This document shows, in pieces, positions 25,653-34,178 of a stretch of 64,000 nt of DNA. The notes under the pieces were generated by a model. The model was not told the DNA's origin. It ran no database searches and was given only the letters and a program-made list of their open reading frames with translations. Position 1 is the stretch's first letter, and the number at the start of each line of letters is the position of its first letter. The translations under genes and the position numbers were made by a program. This DNA comes from Clostridia bacterium. GTDB taxonomy: Bacteria > Bacillota > Clostridia > Oscillospirales > SIG627. The stretch covers positions 1 through 64,000 of the forward strand of contig JAFWZW010000023.1 of the NCBI GenBank assembly GCA_017517325.1, written 5' to 3'.

Positions 25653-26828
25653 TTAGTCCTCCTTCTTGCTGTTTGCCAGCTCAACTGCTTTCTTAGCGGC
25701 TTCGGCAAAGGTTTTGGCAGGAACCAAAGCCAGGCCGGAATTCGTCAGGATCTCTCTGCCCTTTTCGGCGTTGGTACCGTCAAGACGAACCACTACGGGA
25801 ATATCGATGCCCATCGTTTCTGCGGCTTCCACGATGCCCTGTGCGATGATGTCGCACTTCATAATACCGCCGAAGATGTTGACCAGAATGGTTTTGACCT
25901 TGGGGTCGGAAAGCAAAATTTCAAATGCGGATTTTACTCTCTCTGCATTGGCAGAGCCGCCTACGTCCAAAAAGTTTGCGGGTTCGCCGCCGTAGTGCTT
26001 AATGATATCCATAGTGGCCATGGCAAGGCCTGCACCGTTGACCATACAACCTACGCTGCCGTTGAGGGAAACGTAGTTTAGGTCGTACTTGGAGGCTTCG
26101 ATCTCTTTGGGGTCTTCCTCGTCGTAGTCTCTCAAAGCTACGATATCGGGGTGGCGGAACAGGGCGTTATCATCAAAGTTGATCTTGGCGTCAATGGCAA
26201 GAAGATTTCCTTCTTTCGTAGAGATCAAGGGGTTGATTTCCACCAAAGAGCAATCCTTTTCCACAAACAAACGGTACATACCTCTGGTAATGGCAACGAA
26301 CTGCTTTGCCTGAGCACCTGTGATGCCCAGCTTCTTTGCCATTTCCCAACCGTTGTAATCGCGGTAACCGATGGTGGGATCGATCTTCATATGGTGAAGC
26401 TTTTCGGGATTCTTGCGAGAAAGCTCTTCGATTTCCATGCCGCCTTCGGCAGAGGCAAGAAGGGTGATACAAGCGTTGGCACCGTCAACCGCCATGGAAA
26501 CGTAGTACTCGTGATCAATGTTGCTTCCTTCCGTAACGTAAAGCTTACGTACGAATTTCCCTTCAGGACCTGCCTGATGGGGGTAAAGGGTCTTCCAGAT
26601 CATTTTCTTTGCGGCGATCTGAACCTCTTCAATGGTGTGGCATACCTTCACGCCGCCGGCCTTTCCTCTGCCACCGGAATGGATCTGCGCCTTGATGGCG
26701 ATGGGGAAGGTGCCGATCTCTTTTGCAATGTTGACTGCCTCATCCATATTGGTGGCTATATAGCCTTTGGGGCAGGGAATGCCGTATTGCGTGTAAAGCT
26801 CACAGGCTTGATATTCGTGGATTTTCAT
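25653..26828 (-). CDS. sucC: Succinate-CoA ligase beta subunit
   Basis: The 391-residue ATP-grasp protein starts [22 protein letters not shown] and contains [16 protein letters not shown] and the C-terminal [12 protein letters not shown] segment. It binds the nucleotide and pairs with SucD one base downstream. Length fits the family. Confidence 0.97.
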   Translation of the reverse strand: MKIHEYQACELYTQYGIPCPKGYIATNMDEAVNIAKEIGTFPIAIKAQIHSGGRGKAGGVKVCHTIEEVQIAAKKMIWKTLYPHQAGPEGKFVRKLYVTEGSNIDHEYYVSMAVDGANACITLLASAEGGMEIEELSRKNPEKLHHMKIDPTIGYRDYNGWEMAKKLGITGAQAKQFVAITRGMYRLFVEKDCSLVEINPLISTKEGNLLAIDAKINFDDNALFRHPDIVALRDYDEEDPKEIEASKYDLNYVSLNGSVGCMVNGAGLAMATMDIIKHYGGEPANFLDVGGSANAERVKSAFEILLSDPKVKTILVNIFGGIMKCDIIAQGIVEAAETMGIDIPVVVRLDGTNAEKGREILTNSGLALVPAKTFAEAAKKAVELANSKKED

Positions 26829-26842
26829 TTGGTACTCCTAAA

Positions 26843-27373
26843 TTATTTTGCTAATTTTGCGCCTTCCTCCAGCGCCTTCAGATTCAGTTCTTCCGTTCCC
26901 TTGGGTACGTGCATCAGAACTGCTTTTTTAATGTTTTCATAAGAAGAAAACTTGAGGATCTCGTTGATGGCGCCTACGGAAACGATATTGACCGTCTGCA
27001 TTTTGCCCACCTTTTCTCTTGCGGTTGCAAGAATGGGGAGCTTCATAAAGTTCTTGTGGTCGTAATCCTCCGGCACTTCGATTGTCTCGTCAACCAAAAC
27101 GAAGCAGTCTTCCGCCAGATCCTTGCAGTACTGATTAAAGGACTGCTGGGAAAGAGCCATTACGAAGGTGGGGCGGGTGACCTTGGTAAAGCCGATCTTC
27201 TCATCGGAGACGATGACCTCACCCTTGCACATACCGCCTCTTGCTTCGGGGCCGTAAGATTGGGACTGTGCTACGAATTTATTTTCAAAAATGCCTGCTT
27301 CCGCCAGAATGATGGTTCCGGTGATGAGGCCCTGACCGCCGGTACCGGCAAGTCTGATTTCCATTTTGCTCAT
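26843..27373 (-). CDS. korC: 2-oxoacid:ferredoxin oxidoreductase gamma subunit
   Basis: The 176-residue protein has the gamma-domain signature RLAGTGGQGLITGTIILAEA and SYGPEARGG. As a separate small subunit beside alpha, beta and ferredoxin-like delta genes it completes a four-subunit KOR-type enzyme. Linked succinyl-CoA ligase genes point to 2-oxoglutarate as the substrate. Confidence 0.93.
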   Translation of the reverse strand: MSKMEIRLAGTGGQGLITGTIILAEAGIFENKFVAQSQSYGPEARGGMCKGEVIVSDEKIGFTKVTRPTFVMALSQQSFNQYCKDLAEDCFVLVDETIEVPEDYDHKNFMKLPILATAREKVGKMQTVNIVSVGAINEILKFSSYENIKKAVLMHVPKGTEELNLKALEEGAKLAK

Positions 27374-27386
27374 AATACGCCCTCCC

Positions 27387-28205
27387 TTACTTGATTTGTA
27401 CCTTGTCGATGATCTTTTGGTACTGTTCGGTGAGTTCCGGAAATTCGGAACGGCTCAGCTCGCCGATGACAAGCTTGCCTTCCAGCTCTTCAGGGGTCAT
27501 GGTCTTGGCCTTTTCAACCGAAACGCTGTTTTCCTTCTGCCAGCGGAACATATCCACGGCACTGCCCTTTTTGTTCTTTCTTCCGTAGTAGGTGGGGCAG
27601 ATGGAAGCACATTCGATTACGGAAAAGCCCTTGTGACGAATGCCTTCTTCAATGAGCTTGGTGGTGCGAACTGCGTCGTAAGCACTGCCTCTTGCGGTGT
27701 AGGTGGCACCTGCCGCCTCTGCAACCTTGGGAATATCAAAGGGGCGGTCGATGTTGCCGTAGGGAGCGGTGGTTCCCTTTTCGCCGTAAGGCGTGGTAGG
27801 GGAATACTGACCGCCGGTCATACCGTAAATGTCGTTGTTGAATACGATGGCGGTAATGCCGATGTTGCGGCGGGCCGCGTGGATCAGGTGGTTGCCGCCG
27901 ATGGCGCTGGCGTCACCGTCACCCATAATGCAGATGACCTCCAATTCGGGGCGGGCCATCTTGATACCCGTGGCGAAAGCCAGTGCTCTGCCGTGGGTGG
28001 TGTGCATGGTGTTGAAATCCATATAGCCGGCGGCTCTGGAGGAGCAACCGATGCCGGAAACCAAAACGACCTTGTCTTTGTCAAGACCTAAATTTTCCAC
28101 GGCCTGCGCTACGTCCTTCATCAGAACGCCGTGGCCACAGCCGGGGCACCAGATGTGAGGGAGGTGATCCTCACGGAAATATTTCTTTACGAGATTGGAT
28201 GCCAT
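27387..28205 (-). CDS. korB: 2-oxoacid:ferredoxin oxidoreductase beta subunit (TPP-binding)
   Basis: The ATG at 28205 lies 7 bp after AGGAGG; an in-frame TTG two codons upstream is less likely. The 272-residue protein has the Fe-S/TPP region WCPGCGHG, the thiamine-diphosphate motif GDGDASAIGGNHLIHAARRN and NNDIYGMTGGQYSPTTP. It carries the catalytic cofactor for oxidative decarboxylation of a 2-oxoacid to acyl-CoA with ferredoxin reduction. Confidence 0.95.
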   Translation of the reverse strand: MASNLVKKYFREDHLPHIWCPGCGHGVLMKDVAQAVENLGLDKDKVVLVSGIGCSSRAAGYMDFNTMHTTHGRALAFATGIKMARPELEVICIMGDGDASAIGGNHLIHAARRNIGITAIVFNNDIYGMTGGQYSPTTPYGEKGTTAPYGNIDRPFDIPKVAEAAGATYTARGSAYDAVRTTKLIEEGIRHKGFSVIECASICPTYYGRKNKKGSAVDMFRWQKENSVSVEKAKTMTPEELEGKLVIGELSRSEFPELTEQYQKIIDKVQIK

Positions 28206-28207
28206 GA

Positions 28208-29332
28208 TCAACCCTCCTTTACGACGTTTGCAATCTCATCGGGGGTGATAACGGTTCCGTTCACCTTGCCGATGAAATCGATCTTGCAGTTGTTCTTCAC
28301 AACGCGTTCCACTTCCAGAAGGATCTGACCGTTGTTATGCTCTGCAACGACTACCTTCTTTACCTTGCGGGAAAGCTCTTCCAGGCGCTTTGCGGGGAAG
28401 GGCCAAATGGTGATGGGGCGGAAGAGACCTACCTTGATTCCTTCCTTCTGCAGGTCTTCCATAGCGCTGTAGGCACTTCTTGCGGTGCCGCCGTAGCAGA
28501 CCAGAAGAACGTCTGCATCCTCGGTATCCTTCTCTTCCCAGGAGAGGATATCGTCAAGATTCTCATCGATCTTTGCCATCAGGCGTTTTACCTGATTGTG
28601 AGCAATTTCCGTAGAGTTGGTGGGGAAGCCGTCCTTCGCGTGGATCAGACCCGTTACGTTGTAACGCTGACCGTGGCCGAAGGGAGCAAAGCTGGGGATC
28701 AGGGAGCCGGGCTCACATTCGTAAGCGGGGGCGTTAAGATCCTTGGGCATAGTACGATTCACGATCTCAAGAGAGCCTTCCTCGGGAATCTGGATGCTCT
28801 CACGCAGGTGACCCACGATCTCGTCCATCAGGAAGATAACGGGGGTGCGGTATTTTTCAGAAAGGTTGAAGGCGCGGACACAAAGGGTGTAGCACTCTTC
28901 CACCGTAGAGGGGGAAAGCGCGATCACGGGGTGGTCACCATGGGTTCCCCATCTGGCCTGCATCACGTCACCCTGAGAGGGAGAGGTGGGAAGACCCGTG
29001 GAAGGACCGGCGCGCTGTACGTCAACCAAAACGAAGGGAATCTCCGTTAAGCAAGCGTAGCCTAAGTTTTCCTGCTTCAGGGAGAAGCCGGGGCCGGAGG
29101 TAGCCGTCATAGCCTTGACACCTGCGGCACTGGCACCGATGGCGGCGGCACAGGAAGCGATCTCATCTTCCATCTGAATAAAGCGCCCGCCCACCTGAGG
29201 AAGCCTTGCGGCACAGCCCTCTGCGATTTCGGTAGAGGGGGTAATGGGGTAGCCGGCGTAAAAACGGCAGCCTGCTGCCAGAGCGCCTTCCACGCAAGCC
29301 TGGTTACCTTGCATCAATTTCACGTTTTTCAT
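28208..29332 (-). CDS. korA: 2-oxoacid:ferredoxin oxidoreductase alpha subunit
   Basis: The start at 29332 (MKNVKLMQGNQACVEGALAAG) overlaps the stop of korD and has a GGAGG-containing site. The 374-residue protein includes the FYAGYPITPSTEIAE substrate/CoA region, ATSGPGFSLKQENLGYA and a C-terminal transketolase-like domain (DVLLVCYGGTARSA). It forms the core with KorB. Confidence 0.94.
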   Translation of the reverse strand: MKNVKLMQGNQACVEGALAAGCRFYAGYPITPSTEIAEGCAARLPQVGGRFIQMEDEIASCAAAIGASAAGVKAMTATSGPGFSLKQENLGYACLTEIPFVLVDVQRAGPSTGLPTSPSQGDVMQARWGTHGDHPVIALSPSTVEECYTLCVRAFNLSEKYRTPVIFLMDEIVGHLRESIQIPEEGSLEIVNRTMPKDLNAPAYECEPGSLIPSFAPFGHGQRYNVTGLIHAKDGFPTNSTEIAHNQVKRLMAKIDENLDDILSWEEKDTEDADVLLVCYGGTARSAYSAMEDLQKEGIKVGLFRPITIWPFPAKRLEELSRKVKKVVVAEHNNGQILLEVERVVKNNCKIDFIGKVNGTVITPDEIANVVKEG

Positions 29333-29535
29333 GCGTTTTCCACCTCCTCCAGCCAAATGGCGTAATCGGGACATCTGATCTCGCACAAACCGCAACGAAT
29401 GCATTTGTCTTCCGCTACGATGGCGATTTTATCGCCCTTCAGGTCAAGAACCCCTTTGGGGCAGAATGCGGCACAGACACCGCAGCCTTTGCACCAGCCC
29501 ACGTTCAGGACCAGTTTCTTTGCTTTTCCAGCCAT
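29329..29535 (-). CDS. korD: 2-oxoacid:ferredoxin oxidoreductase delta subunit (2x[4Fe-4S])
   Basis: The 68-residue ferredoxin-like protein has two CxxCxxCxxxC clusters (CKGCGVCAAFCP and CIRCGLCEIRCP). It is the electron-wire subunit of KOR enzymes and the first gene of the operon, overlapping korA by 4 bp. Confidence 0.93.
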   Translation of the reverse strand: MAGKAKKLVLNVGWCKGCGVCAAFCPKGVLDLKGDKIAIVAEDKCIRCGLCEIRCPDYAIWLEEVENA

Positions 29536-29614
29536 AGTGTTTACCTTTGCAGAATCGATCTGCCTTTCTTATTTTTTGCTTTTTTCTGGGTCTTATATAA
29601 ATAAGATAGAAACT

Positions 29615-29643
29615 ATAATACCATATTTTTCACTTTAATTCAA
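29615..29643 (-). promoter_or_regulatory. Promoter of korDABC-sucCD
   Basis: On the minus strand TTGAAT (29643-29638), 17 bp and TATTAT (29620-29615). Confidence 0.65.
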
Positions 29644-29679
29644 GCAGGATTCGAGCTATATACATACTTATTTTTAATA

Positions 29680-29704
29680 ATTTGTTATAGGTGCTATAAC
29701 AAAT
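29680..29704. promoter_or_regulatory. Perfect 25-bp palindrome between divergent operons
   Basis: ATTTGTTATAG and CTATAACAAAT are perfect 11-bp arms around GTG. The site lies about 40 bp upstream of each divergent promoter (kor-suc to the left, XRE/S24 regulator to the right). It is a likely operator for a dimeric regulator, possibly the adjacent S24 protein. Confidence 0.6.
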
Positions 29705-29745
29705 CTTGATAAAACAATCCTTTTTTATGAAAAAGCGTAAATTAC

Positions 29746-29774
29746 TTTACAATTCTTACGAAGTATGCTACAAT
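29746..29774 (+). promoter_or_regulatory. Promoter of the XRE/S24 regulator operon
   Basis: TTTACA (29746-29751), 17 bp and TACAAT (29769-29774). Confidence 0.75.
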
Positions 29775-29825
29775 AATCGGGAAGATACGACAACGCAAAG
29801 TACTTGAAAAGAAAGGGAGAATCGT

Positions 29826-30524
29826 ATGTCGTTCAGTAAAAAGGTGAACCGTCTTTTAAAGGAAAACAAGATGACCAAGGCGGCCCTTGCCAAGGAAAGC
29901 GGCATTCCTTATACAACCCTTGACAGTATGCTGAAAAGGGAAACGGATACCGCCAGGCTGGAAGCCATCTTCCGCATGGCAAAGGCGCTGGGCACCTCGG
30001 TGGAGGCACTTGTTTTTGACGATGAAGAAGAGGTCCCCGTTTCCCCGGAGGAGAAAAGGATTCTTGAGCTTTATTCTCTTTTGGATTCCCGCGGAAAAAA
30101 TACGGTGCTTTCGCTGATGGAGCGCGAGGCGGATAACAGTAAGGAAGGGCGCAAAGCCCTGCGCACCGTTCCCTTATACGAAGCACCCGCCGCCGCAGGC
30201 GTTGCCCTCCCGGTCTTAACGGAGGAAGCGGGTGAGCTTACGTATCGGGAGGGGGAGATCCCCGCGGGTACGTCCTTTGCCATTCGCATTTCAGGTGACA
30301 GTATGGAGCCCCGATTTTTTGACGGTGACCTTGTGTACGTGGAAAAAACGAAAGAGCTTCGCTCAGGCCAGATCGGCATTTTCATTCTGAACGGAGAAAG
30401 CCTTTGCAAAATGTATACCGTGAAGGATTCGGAAACGTACCTTTATTCTCTCAACACCTGTTACGAACCCATCCACGTGCTGGAAAGCGATCGGCTGGAG
30501 CTGGTGGGCAGAGTGCTCCTTTAA
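29826..30524 (+). CDS. XRE-HTH/S24 peptidase repressor (LexA/CI-like)
   Basis: The 232-residue protein joins an N-terminal XRE helix-turn-helix (residues 5-65, KAALAKESGIPYTTLDSML) to a C-terminal S24 domain. The nucleophilic serine lies in IRISGDSMEPRFFDGD and the general-base lysine in GESLCKMY. A cleavage-like Ala-Gly sits in EAPAAAGVAL before the catalytic domain. Such repressors self-cleave when activated by RecA or another signal and release their operon. No phage genes are nearby, so a stand-alone stress repressor is more likely than a prophage CI. Confidence 0.88.
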   Translation: MSFSKKVNRLLKENKMTKAALAKESGIPYTTLDSMLKRETDTARLEAIFRMAKALGTSVEALVFDDEEEVPVSPEEKRILELYSLLDSRGKNTVLSLMEREADNSKEGRKALRTVPLYEAPAAAGVALPVLTEEAGELTYREGEIPAGTSFAIRISGDSMEPRFFDGDLVYVEKTKELRSGQIGIFILNGESLCKMYTVKDSETYLYSLNTCYEPIHVLESDRLELVGRVLL

Positions 30525-30544
30525 CTGAAAAGAAAGGAAAAAGT

Positions 30545-31609
30545 ATGAAACAAAAGAAACGAAAAGGCTCAGTCATTGTTCTGGCGATTCTGGCCCTTTT
30601 GATCCCCGTTCTTCTTGCTACGGTCTTTCTCCAAAGCAATGCCAGCGATAACGTCAAACGAGGTAACGTTCGCTCCGTTACTCTGGTGCACGGCTCCAGA
30701 GAGGAGGAGATCACGGATGCCGAGGAAATCGCATTTTTCGTAAAGGCTGCCGCCGAAAGTGATCCCATTCAAAGCCCAGCGGACGAATTGGATTCGTACC
30801 GTCGGCTTGACGTGGTCTTCCACAAATATAATCGCGACGTTGCTTACGTTTTCTACCTCAGCGATTCTGAGAATAACTGTCTGGCTTCCGATCCGGAAGG
30901 AAACTATTTTCTGTTTTCGCCGGAGGTGGCAAAGAAACTGCAAAGCCACCGTCTTTTAAAGGACTACGCCCTTTCCTTTGCGGAATATCCCACCTTGTCT
31001 TTAAACCAAGGCGGGAAGGATTACGCCCCCTGCCTGACCGAAGGGGAATGGAACCACGTTCGTGCAGACGGCGAGGATGCCCGTCAGGAGATCCGAGCTC
31101 AGAGCGAAGAAGAATCCGTTCTGCCGCAAGGGGAGAAGTTGAATTTCGTCTTTTCCATCCAGCCGGATTATTGCAGTGTTCTGTTGACTGTGAAGGATGG
31201 CGAGATCCTTTATTCCGGCACGTACGGTGAAATGCCCGCCATTCACTTGGAGGAGGATACCCCCCTTTCTATGACCGTTTCCTGCGACTGGTACGAAAAG
31301 GATGACGTCTCTTATCACGGAAGCCTTTCCTATTCCTTCGATCTGACCTACGATATTCCCACTCTCTGTACGCTGGAGAAGACCTCCGCCGCTCCCGGCG
31401 GTGGCTTCGTGCTTCGGATCTATCATTCCGCAAGTCCCCAGATCGCCGTGACCCCCAGCTTTACCTTTGATAAAATGAAGATAACCAAAGAAGCGGACCA
31501 TTGGCTGGCGCTGATCCCCGTTTCCCAAAGCGCAACTCCCGGTACCTACACCATTATGGTGATGGGAAGTGATGTGGAGCAAACCCTTGACGTCACCGTC
31601 ACCCCGTAA
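30545..31609 (+). CDS. Membrane-anchored extracytoplasmic protein of unknown function
   Basis: I do not recognise this family. From the ATG at 30545 (AAAGGA upstream) the 354-residue protein has a Lys/Arg-rich N-terminus and one hydrophobic helix (about residues 9-29, VIVLAILALLIPVLLATVFL), then a soluble, mostly beta-predicted region without a lipobox. The last about 80 residues (SAAPGGGFVLRIYH to VEQTLDVTVTP) look like an Ig-like fold, similar to N-terminal regions of some clostridial M23 peptidase proteins, but no peptidase is present. Its position between the S24 repressor and hpt gives no firm clue. Confidence 0.6.
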   Translation: MKQKKRKGSVIVLAILALLIPVLLATVFLQSNASDNVKRGNVRSVTLVHGSREEEITDAEEIAFFVKAAAESDPIQSPADELDSYRRLDVVFHKYNRDVAYVFYLSDSENNCLASDPEGNYFLFSPEVAKKLQSHRLLKDYALSFAEYPTLSLNQGGKDYAPCLTEGEWNHVRADGEDARQEIRAQSEEESVLPQGEKLNFVFSIQPDYCSVLLTVKDGEILYSGTYGEMPAIHLEEDTPLSMTVSCDWYEKDDVSYHGSLSYSFDLTYDIPTLCTLEKTSAAPGGGFVLRIYHSASPQIAVTPSFTFDKMKITKEADHWLALIPVSQSATPGTYTIMVMGSDVEQTLDVTVTP

Positions 31610-31635
31610 GAAGTTGAATATAACGGAGAAGCAAT

Positions 31636-32190
31636 ATGAACGAAATCTATGACGTTGAAAAGTACAACAAAGGAATCAAAAAGGTTCTGATCACCAAAGA
31701 GGAGATCGCCGCTGCCATTGAAAAGGCGGGAAAGGAGATTTCCGCGACCTACGACGGCAACCCCATTTTGCTTGTAAGCATTCTCAAGGGCGCTTTCGTA
31801 TTTATGGCAGATCTGTGCAGGGCCATCACCGTTCCCTGTGAGATCGGCTTTATGTGTGCCAAAAGCTACGAAGGAACCGATTCTACGGGCGTGGTGAATA
31901 TCACTATGGATCTGGAGCACGACGTTTCCAAATACCACGTGATCATCGTGGAAGATATTGTGGATACGGGCAGAACCTTAAAGGACGTGGTGGCGCTTCT
32001 GAGAGCAAGAAATCCTCTTTCCCTGCGGGTGGTGACCCTTTTGGATAAGCCCAGCAGAAGAAAGGTGGAGTTTGATGCAGACGTAAGTCTTTTCACCATT
32101 CCCGATCTGTATGTGATCGGCTACGGCCTGGATTGCGACGAGTACTACAGAAACCTCCCCTATATTGCAGAATATAACACGGAAGCGTAA
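31636..32190 (+). CDS. hpt: Hypoxanthine phosphoribosyltransferase
   Basis: The 184-residue protein has LVSILKGAFVFMADL and the PRPP loop VIIVEDIVDTGRTL, and ends with the typical PDLYVIGYGLDCDEYYRNLPYI. It salvages hypoxanthine and guanine to IMP and GMP. A bidirectional terminator follows. Confidence 0.96.
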   Translation: MNEIYDVEKYNKGIKKVLITKEEIAAAIEKAGKEISATYDGNPILLVSILKGAFVFMADLCRAITVPCEIGFMCAKSYEGTDSTGVVNITMDLEHDVSKYHVIIVEDIVDTGRTLKDVVALLRARNPLSLRVVTLLDKPSRRKVEFDADVSLFTIPDLYVIGYGLDCDEYYRNLPYIAEYNTEA

Positions 32191-32199
32191 TCGGAAAAC

Positions 32200-32234
32200 A
32201 AAAAGAGCTGCGGAAATTTCCGCAGCTCTTTTTT
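32200..32234. terminator. Bidirectional terminator between hpt and clpX
   Basis: AAAAAGAGCTGCGGAAA and TTTCCGCAGCTCTTTTT are fully complementary, with U-tracts on both strands, between convergent genes. Confidence 0.9.
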
Positions 32235-32238
32235 AAGC

Positions 32239-33498
32239 TCAGTCTTTTTTCTTTGCGCTATCCTGCTTGCGCAGAACCAGCTTCGGCTCTTTTTCACCGG
32301 TGACCGCATCCTTGGTGATGACCACCTTTTTCACGTCGCGGCGATCGGGCATTTCGTACATCAATTTTTGCAAAAAGCCTTCCATAATGGCACGCAGACC
32401 TCTGGCACCCGTTTTTTGTTCTTTGGCTCTTCGAGCGATTTCAAGGCAGGCATCTTTTTTAAACTCCAGCTCGATCTCATCCATCTCAAAAAGACGGCAG
32501 TACTGCTTGACCAGCGCGTTCTTAGGCTCGGTAAGAATGCGAACCAGGCTTTCTTCATCCAGAGAATCCAGCGGTACTACCACGGGAATTCTGCCGACAA
32601 GCTCGGGAATGATACCGAATTTTACAAGATCGTGAGGGATCACGTTTTGGATCATCTGCTTTTCTTTTTCGTCGTTCACAGCCGTCGTGGCATCGGAAAA
32701 GCCGATGGTCTGCTTGCCCTGACGGCGGCGAATGATCTCCTCCATGCCGTCAAAGGCGCCTCCGCAAATGAACAGAATGTTCTTGGTGTCGATCTTGATA
32801 TATTCCTGATTGGGGTGCTTTCTGCCACCTTGCGGCGGCACGTTGGCAACGGTTCCTTCCAGAATCTTCAGCAGTGCCTGCTGAACTCCTTCGCCGGAAA
32901 CGTCACGGGTGATGGAGCGGTTTTCACTCTTCCTTGCCACCTTATCGATCTCGTCAATATAGATAATGCCCCGCTGTGCCTTTTCAATATCAAAATCGGC
33001 CGCCTGGATCAGACGAAGCAAAATGTTTTCCACGTCCTCACCTACGTAGCCCGCTTCCGTGAGGGTGGTAGCGTCGGCAATGGCGAAGGGAACCTCCAGG
33101 GTTTTGGCAAGGGTCTGAGCAAGATAGGTCTTGCCGCAACCGGTATCACCAATGAGAAGTACGTTGCTCTTCTGGATCTCTACCTCGTCTTCGCCGCTTT
33201 GCATCAAGCGCTTATAGTGGTTATAAACGGCAACGCAAAGGGCCATTTTGGCCTTTTCCTGACCTACCACGTATTCATCCAGCTTCTTTTTGATCTCGGT
33301 GGGGCGGGGGAGAGAACGAGGTGCAAAGTCCGATTTTTTGGGCTCTGCGGGAAGGGTATATTCTTCAACCAATTCGTGGCAAAGAGAAACGCAGTGGTTG
33401 CAAATGTAGATTCCCTTGGGACCGGGGATCATTATCTCAACCTGCTCTTGGGTTCTGGAACAAAAGGAACAGGTGGGGGAATTTTTTTGATTAGCCAT
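32239..33498 (-). CDS. clpX: ATP-dependent Clp protease ATP-binding subunit ClpX
   Basis: The 419-residue protein has an N-terminal zinc-binding domain (CSFC and CNHC), Walker [19 protein letters not shown], Walker [10 protein letters not shown] and the ClpP-docking IGF loop (KQTIGFSD). It unfolds substrates and feeds them to ClpP. The order tig-clpP-clpX is the classical one. Confidence 0.98.
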   Translation of the reverse strand: MANQKNSPTCSFCSRTQEQVEIMIPGPKGIYICNHCVSLCHELVEEYTLPAEPKKSDFAPRSLPRPTEIKKKLDEYVVGQEKAKMALCVAVYNHYKRLMQSGEDEVEIQKSNVLLIGDTGCGKTYLAQTLAKTLEVPFAIADATTLTEAGYVGEDVENILLRLIQAADFDIEKAQRGIIYIDEIDKVARKSENRSITRDVSGEGVQQALLKILEGTVANVPPQGGRKHPNQEYIKIDTKNILFICGGAFDGMEEIIRRRQGKQTIGFSDATTAVNDEKEKQMIQNVIPHDLVKFGIIPELVGRIPVVVPLDSLDEESLVRILTEPKNALVKQYCRLFEMDEIELEFKKDACLEIARRAKEQKTGARGLRAIMEGFLQKLMYEMPDRRDVKKVVITKDAVTGEKEPKLVLRKQDSAKKKD

Positions 33499-33553
33499 AA
33501 AAACTCCTTGTTTGTGAAAAAAATCCGGGCAAGACTGGCTTGCCCGGAAGGGT

Positions 33554-34138
33554 TTAAGCTCTCTTTTCGATGACCTTGTCGATCAGGCCGTATTCAAGGG
33601 CTTCCTGTGCGGAAAGGAAGTTATCCCGATCGGTATCCTTTTCGATGGTCTCGAGGCTCTTTCCTGTGCGTTCTGCCAGGATCTTATTGAGGGTGTCGCG
33701 GGTGCGGAGGATATGATCCGAATGGATCTTGATATCACTTGCCTGACCGCGCATACCGCCCAAGGGCTGATGGATCATGATCTCGCTGTGGGGAAGGGCA
33801 ATGCGCTTACCCTTTGCGCCGGCAGCCAGAAGAAACGCACCCATGCTTGCCGCCATTCCGATACAGATGGTGGATACGTCACATTTGATGTAATTCATCG
33901 TATCAAAGATGGCCATGCCGGCAGAAATAGAACCGCCGGGGCTGTTGATATAGAGGCAGATATCCTTATCGGGATCCTGCGCCTCCAAGTACAGAAGCTG
34001 TGCTACCACAAGACTTGCGGTGGCGTCATTTACTTCGTCACACAAGAAAACTACTCTGTCGTTCAGGAGCCGGGAATAGATGTCGTAGCTTCTCTCAGAG
34101 TGCCCGGTCTGTTCGACAACCATTGGTACCAGTGCCAT
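33554..34138 (-). CDS. clpP: ATP-dependent Clp protease proteolytic subunit ClpP
   Basis: The 194-residue serine protease shows the catalytic serine in [13 protein letters not shown], the histidine in [14 protein letters not shown] and the aspartate in [12 protein letters not shown]. It forms the tetradecameric chamber served by ClpX, encoded next. Confidence 0.98.
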   Translation of the reverse strand: MALVPMVVEQTGHSERSYDIYSRLLNDRVVFLCDEVNDATASLVVAQLLYLEAQDPDKDICLYINSPGGSISAGMAIFDTMNYIKCDVSTICIGMAASMGAFLLAAGAKGKRIALPHSEIMIHQPLGGMRGQASDIKIHSDHILRTRDTLNKILAERTGKSLETIEKDTDRDNFLSAQEALEYGLIDKVIEKRA

Positions 34139-34178
34139 ATGTCAAAACCTCCCGTGAATAAGTGGAATCGGTGCTGAA

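Noticed and set aside
29826-32190. Prophage region marked by a CI-like repressor
   Set aside because: Flanking genes are metabolic or housekeeping and no phage structural, replication or integrase genes are seen.
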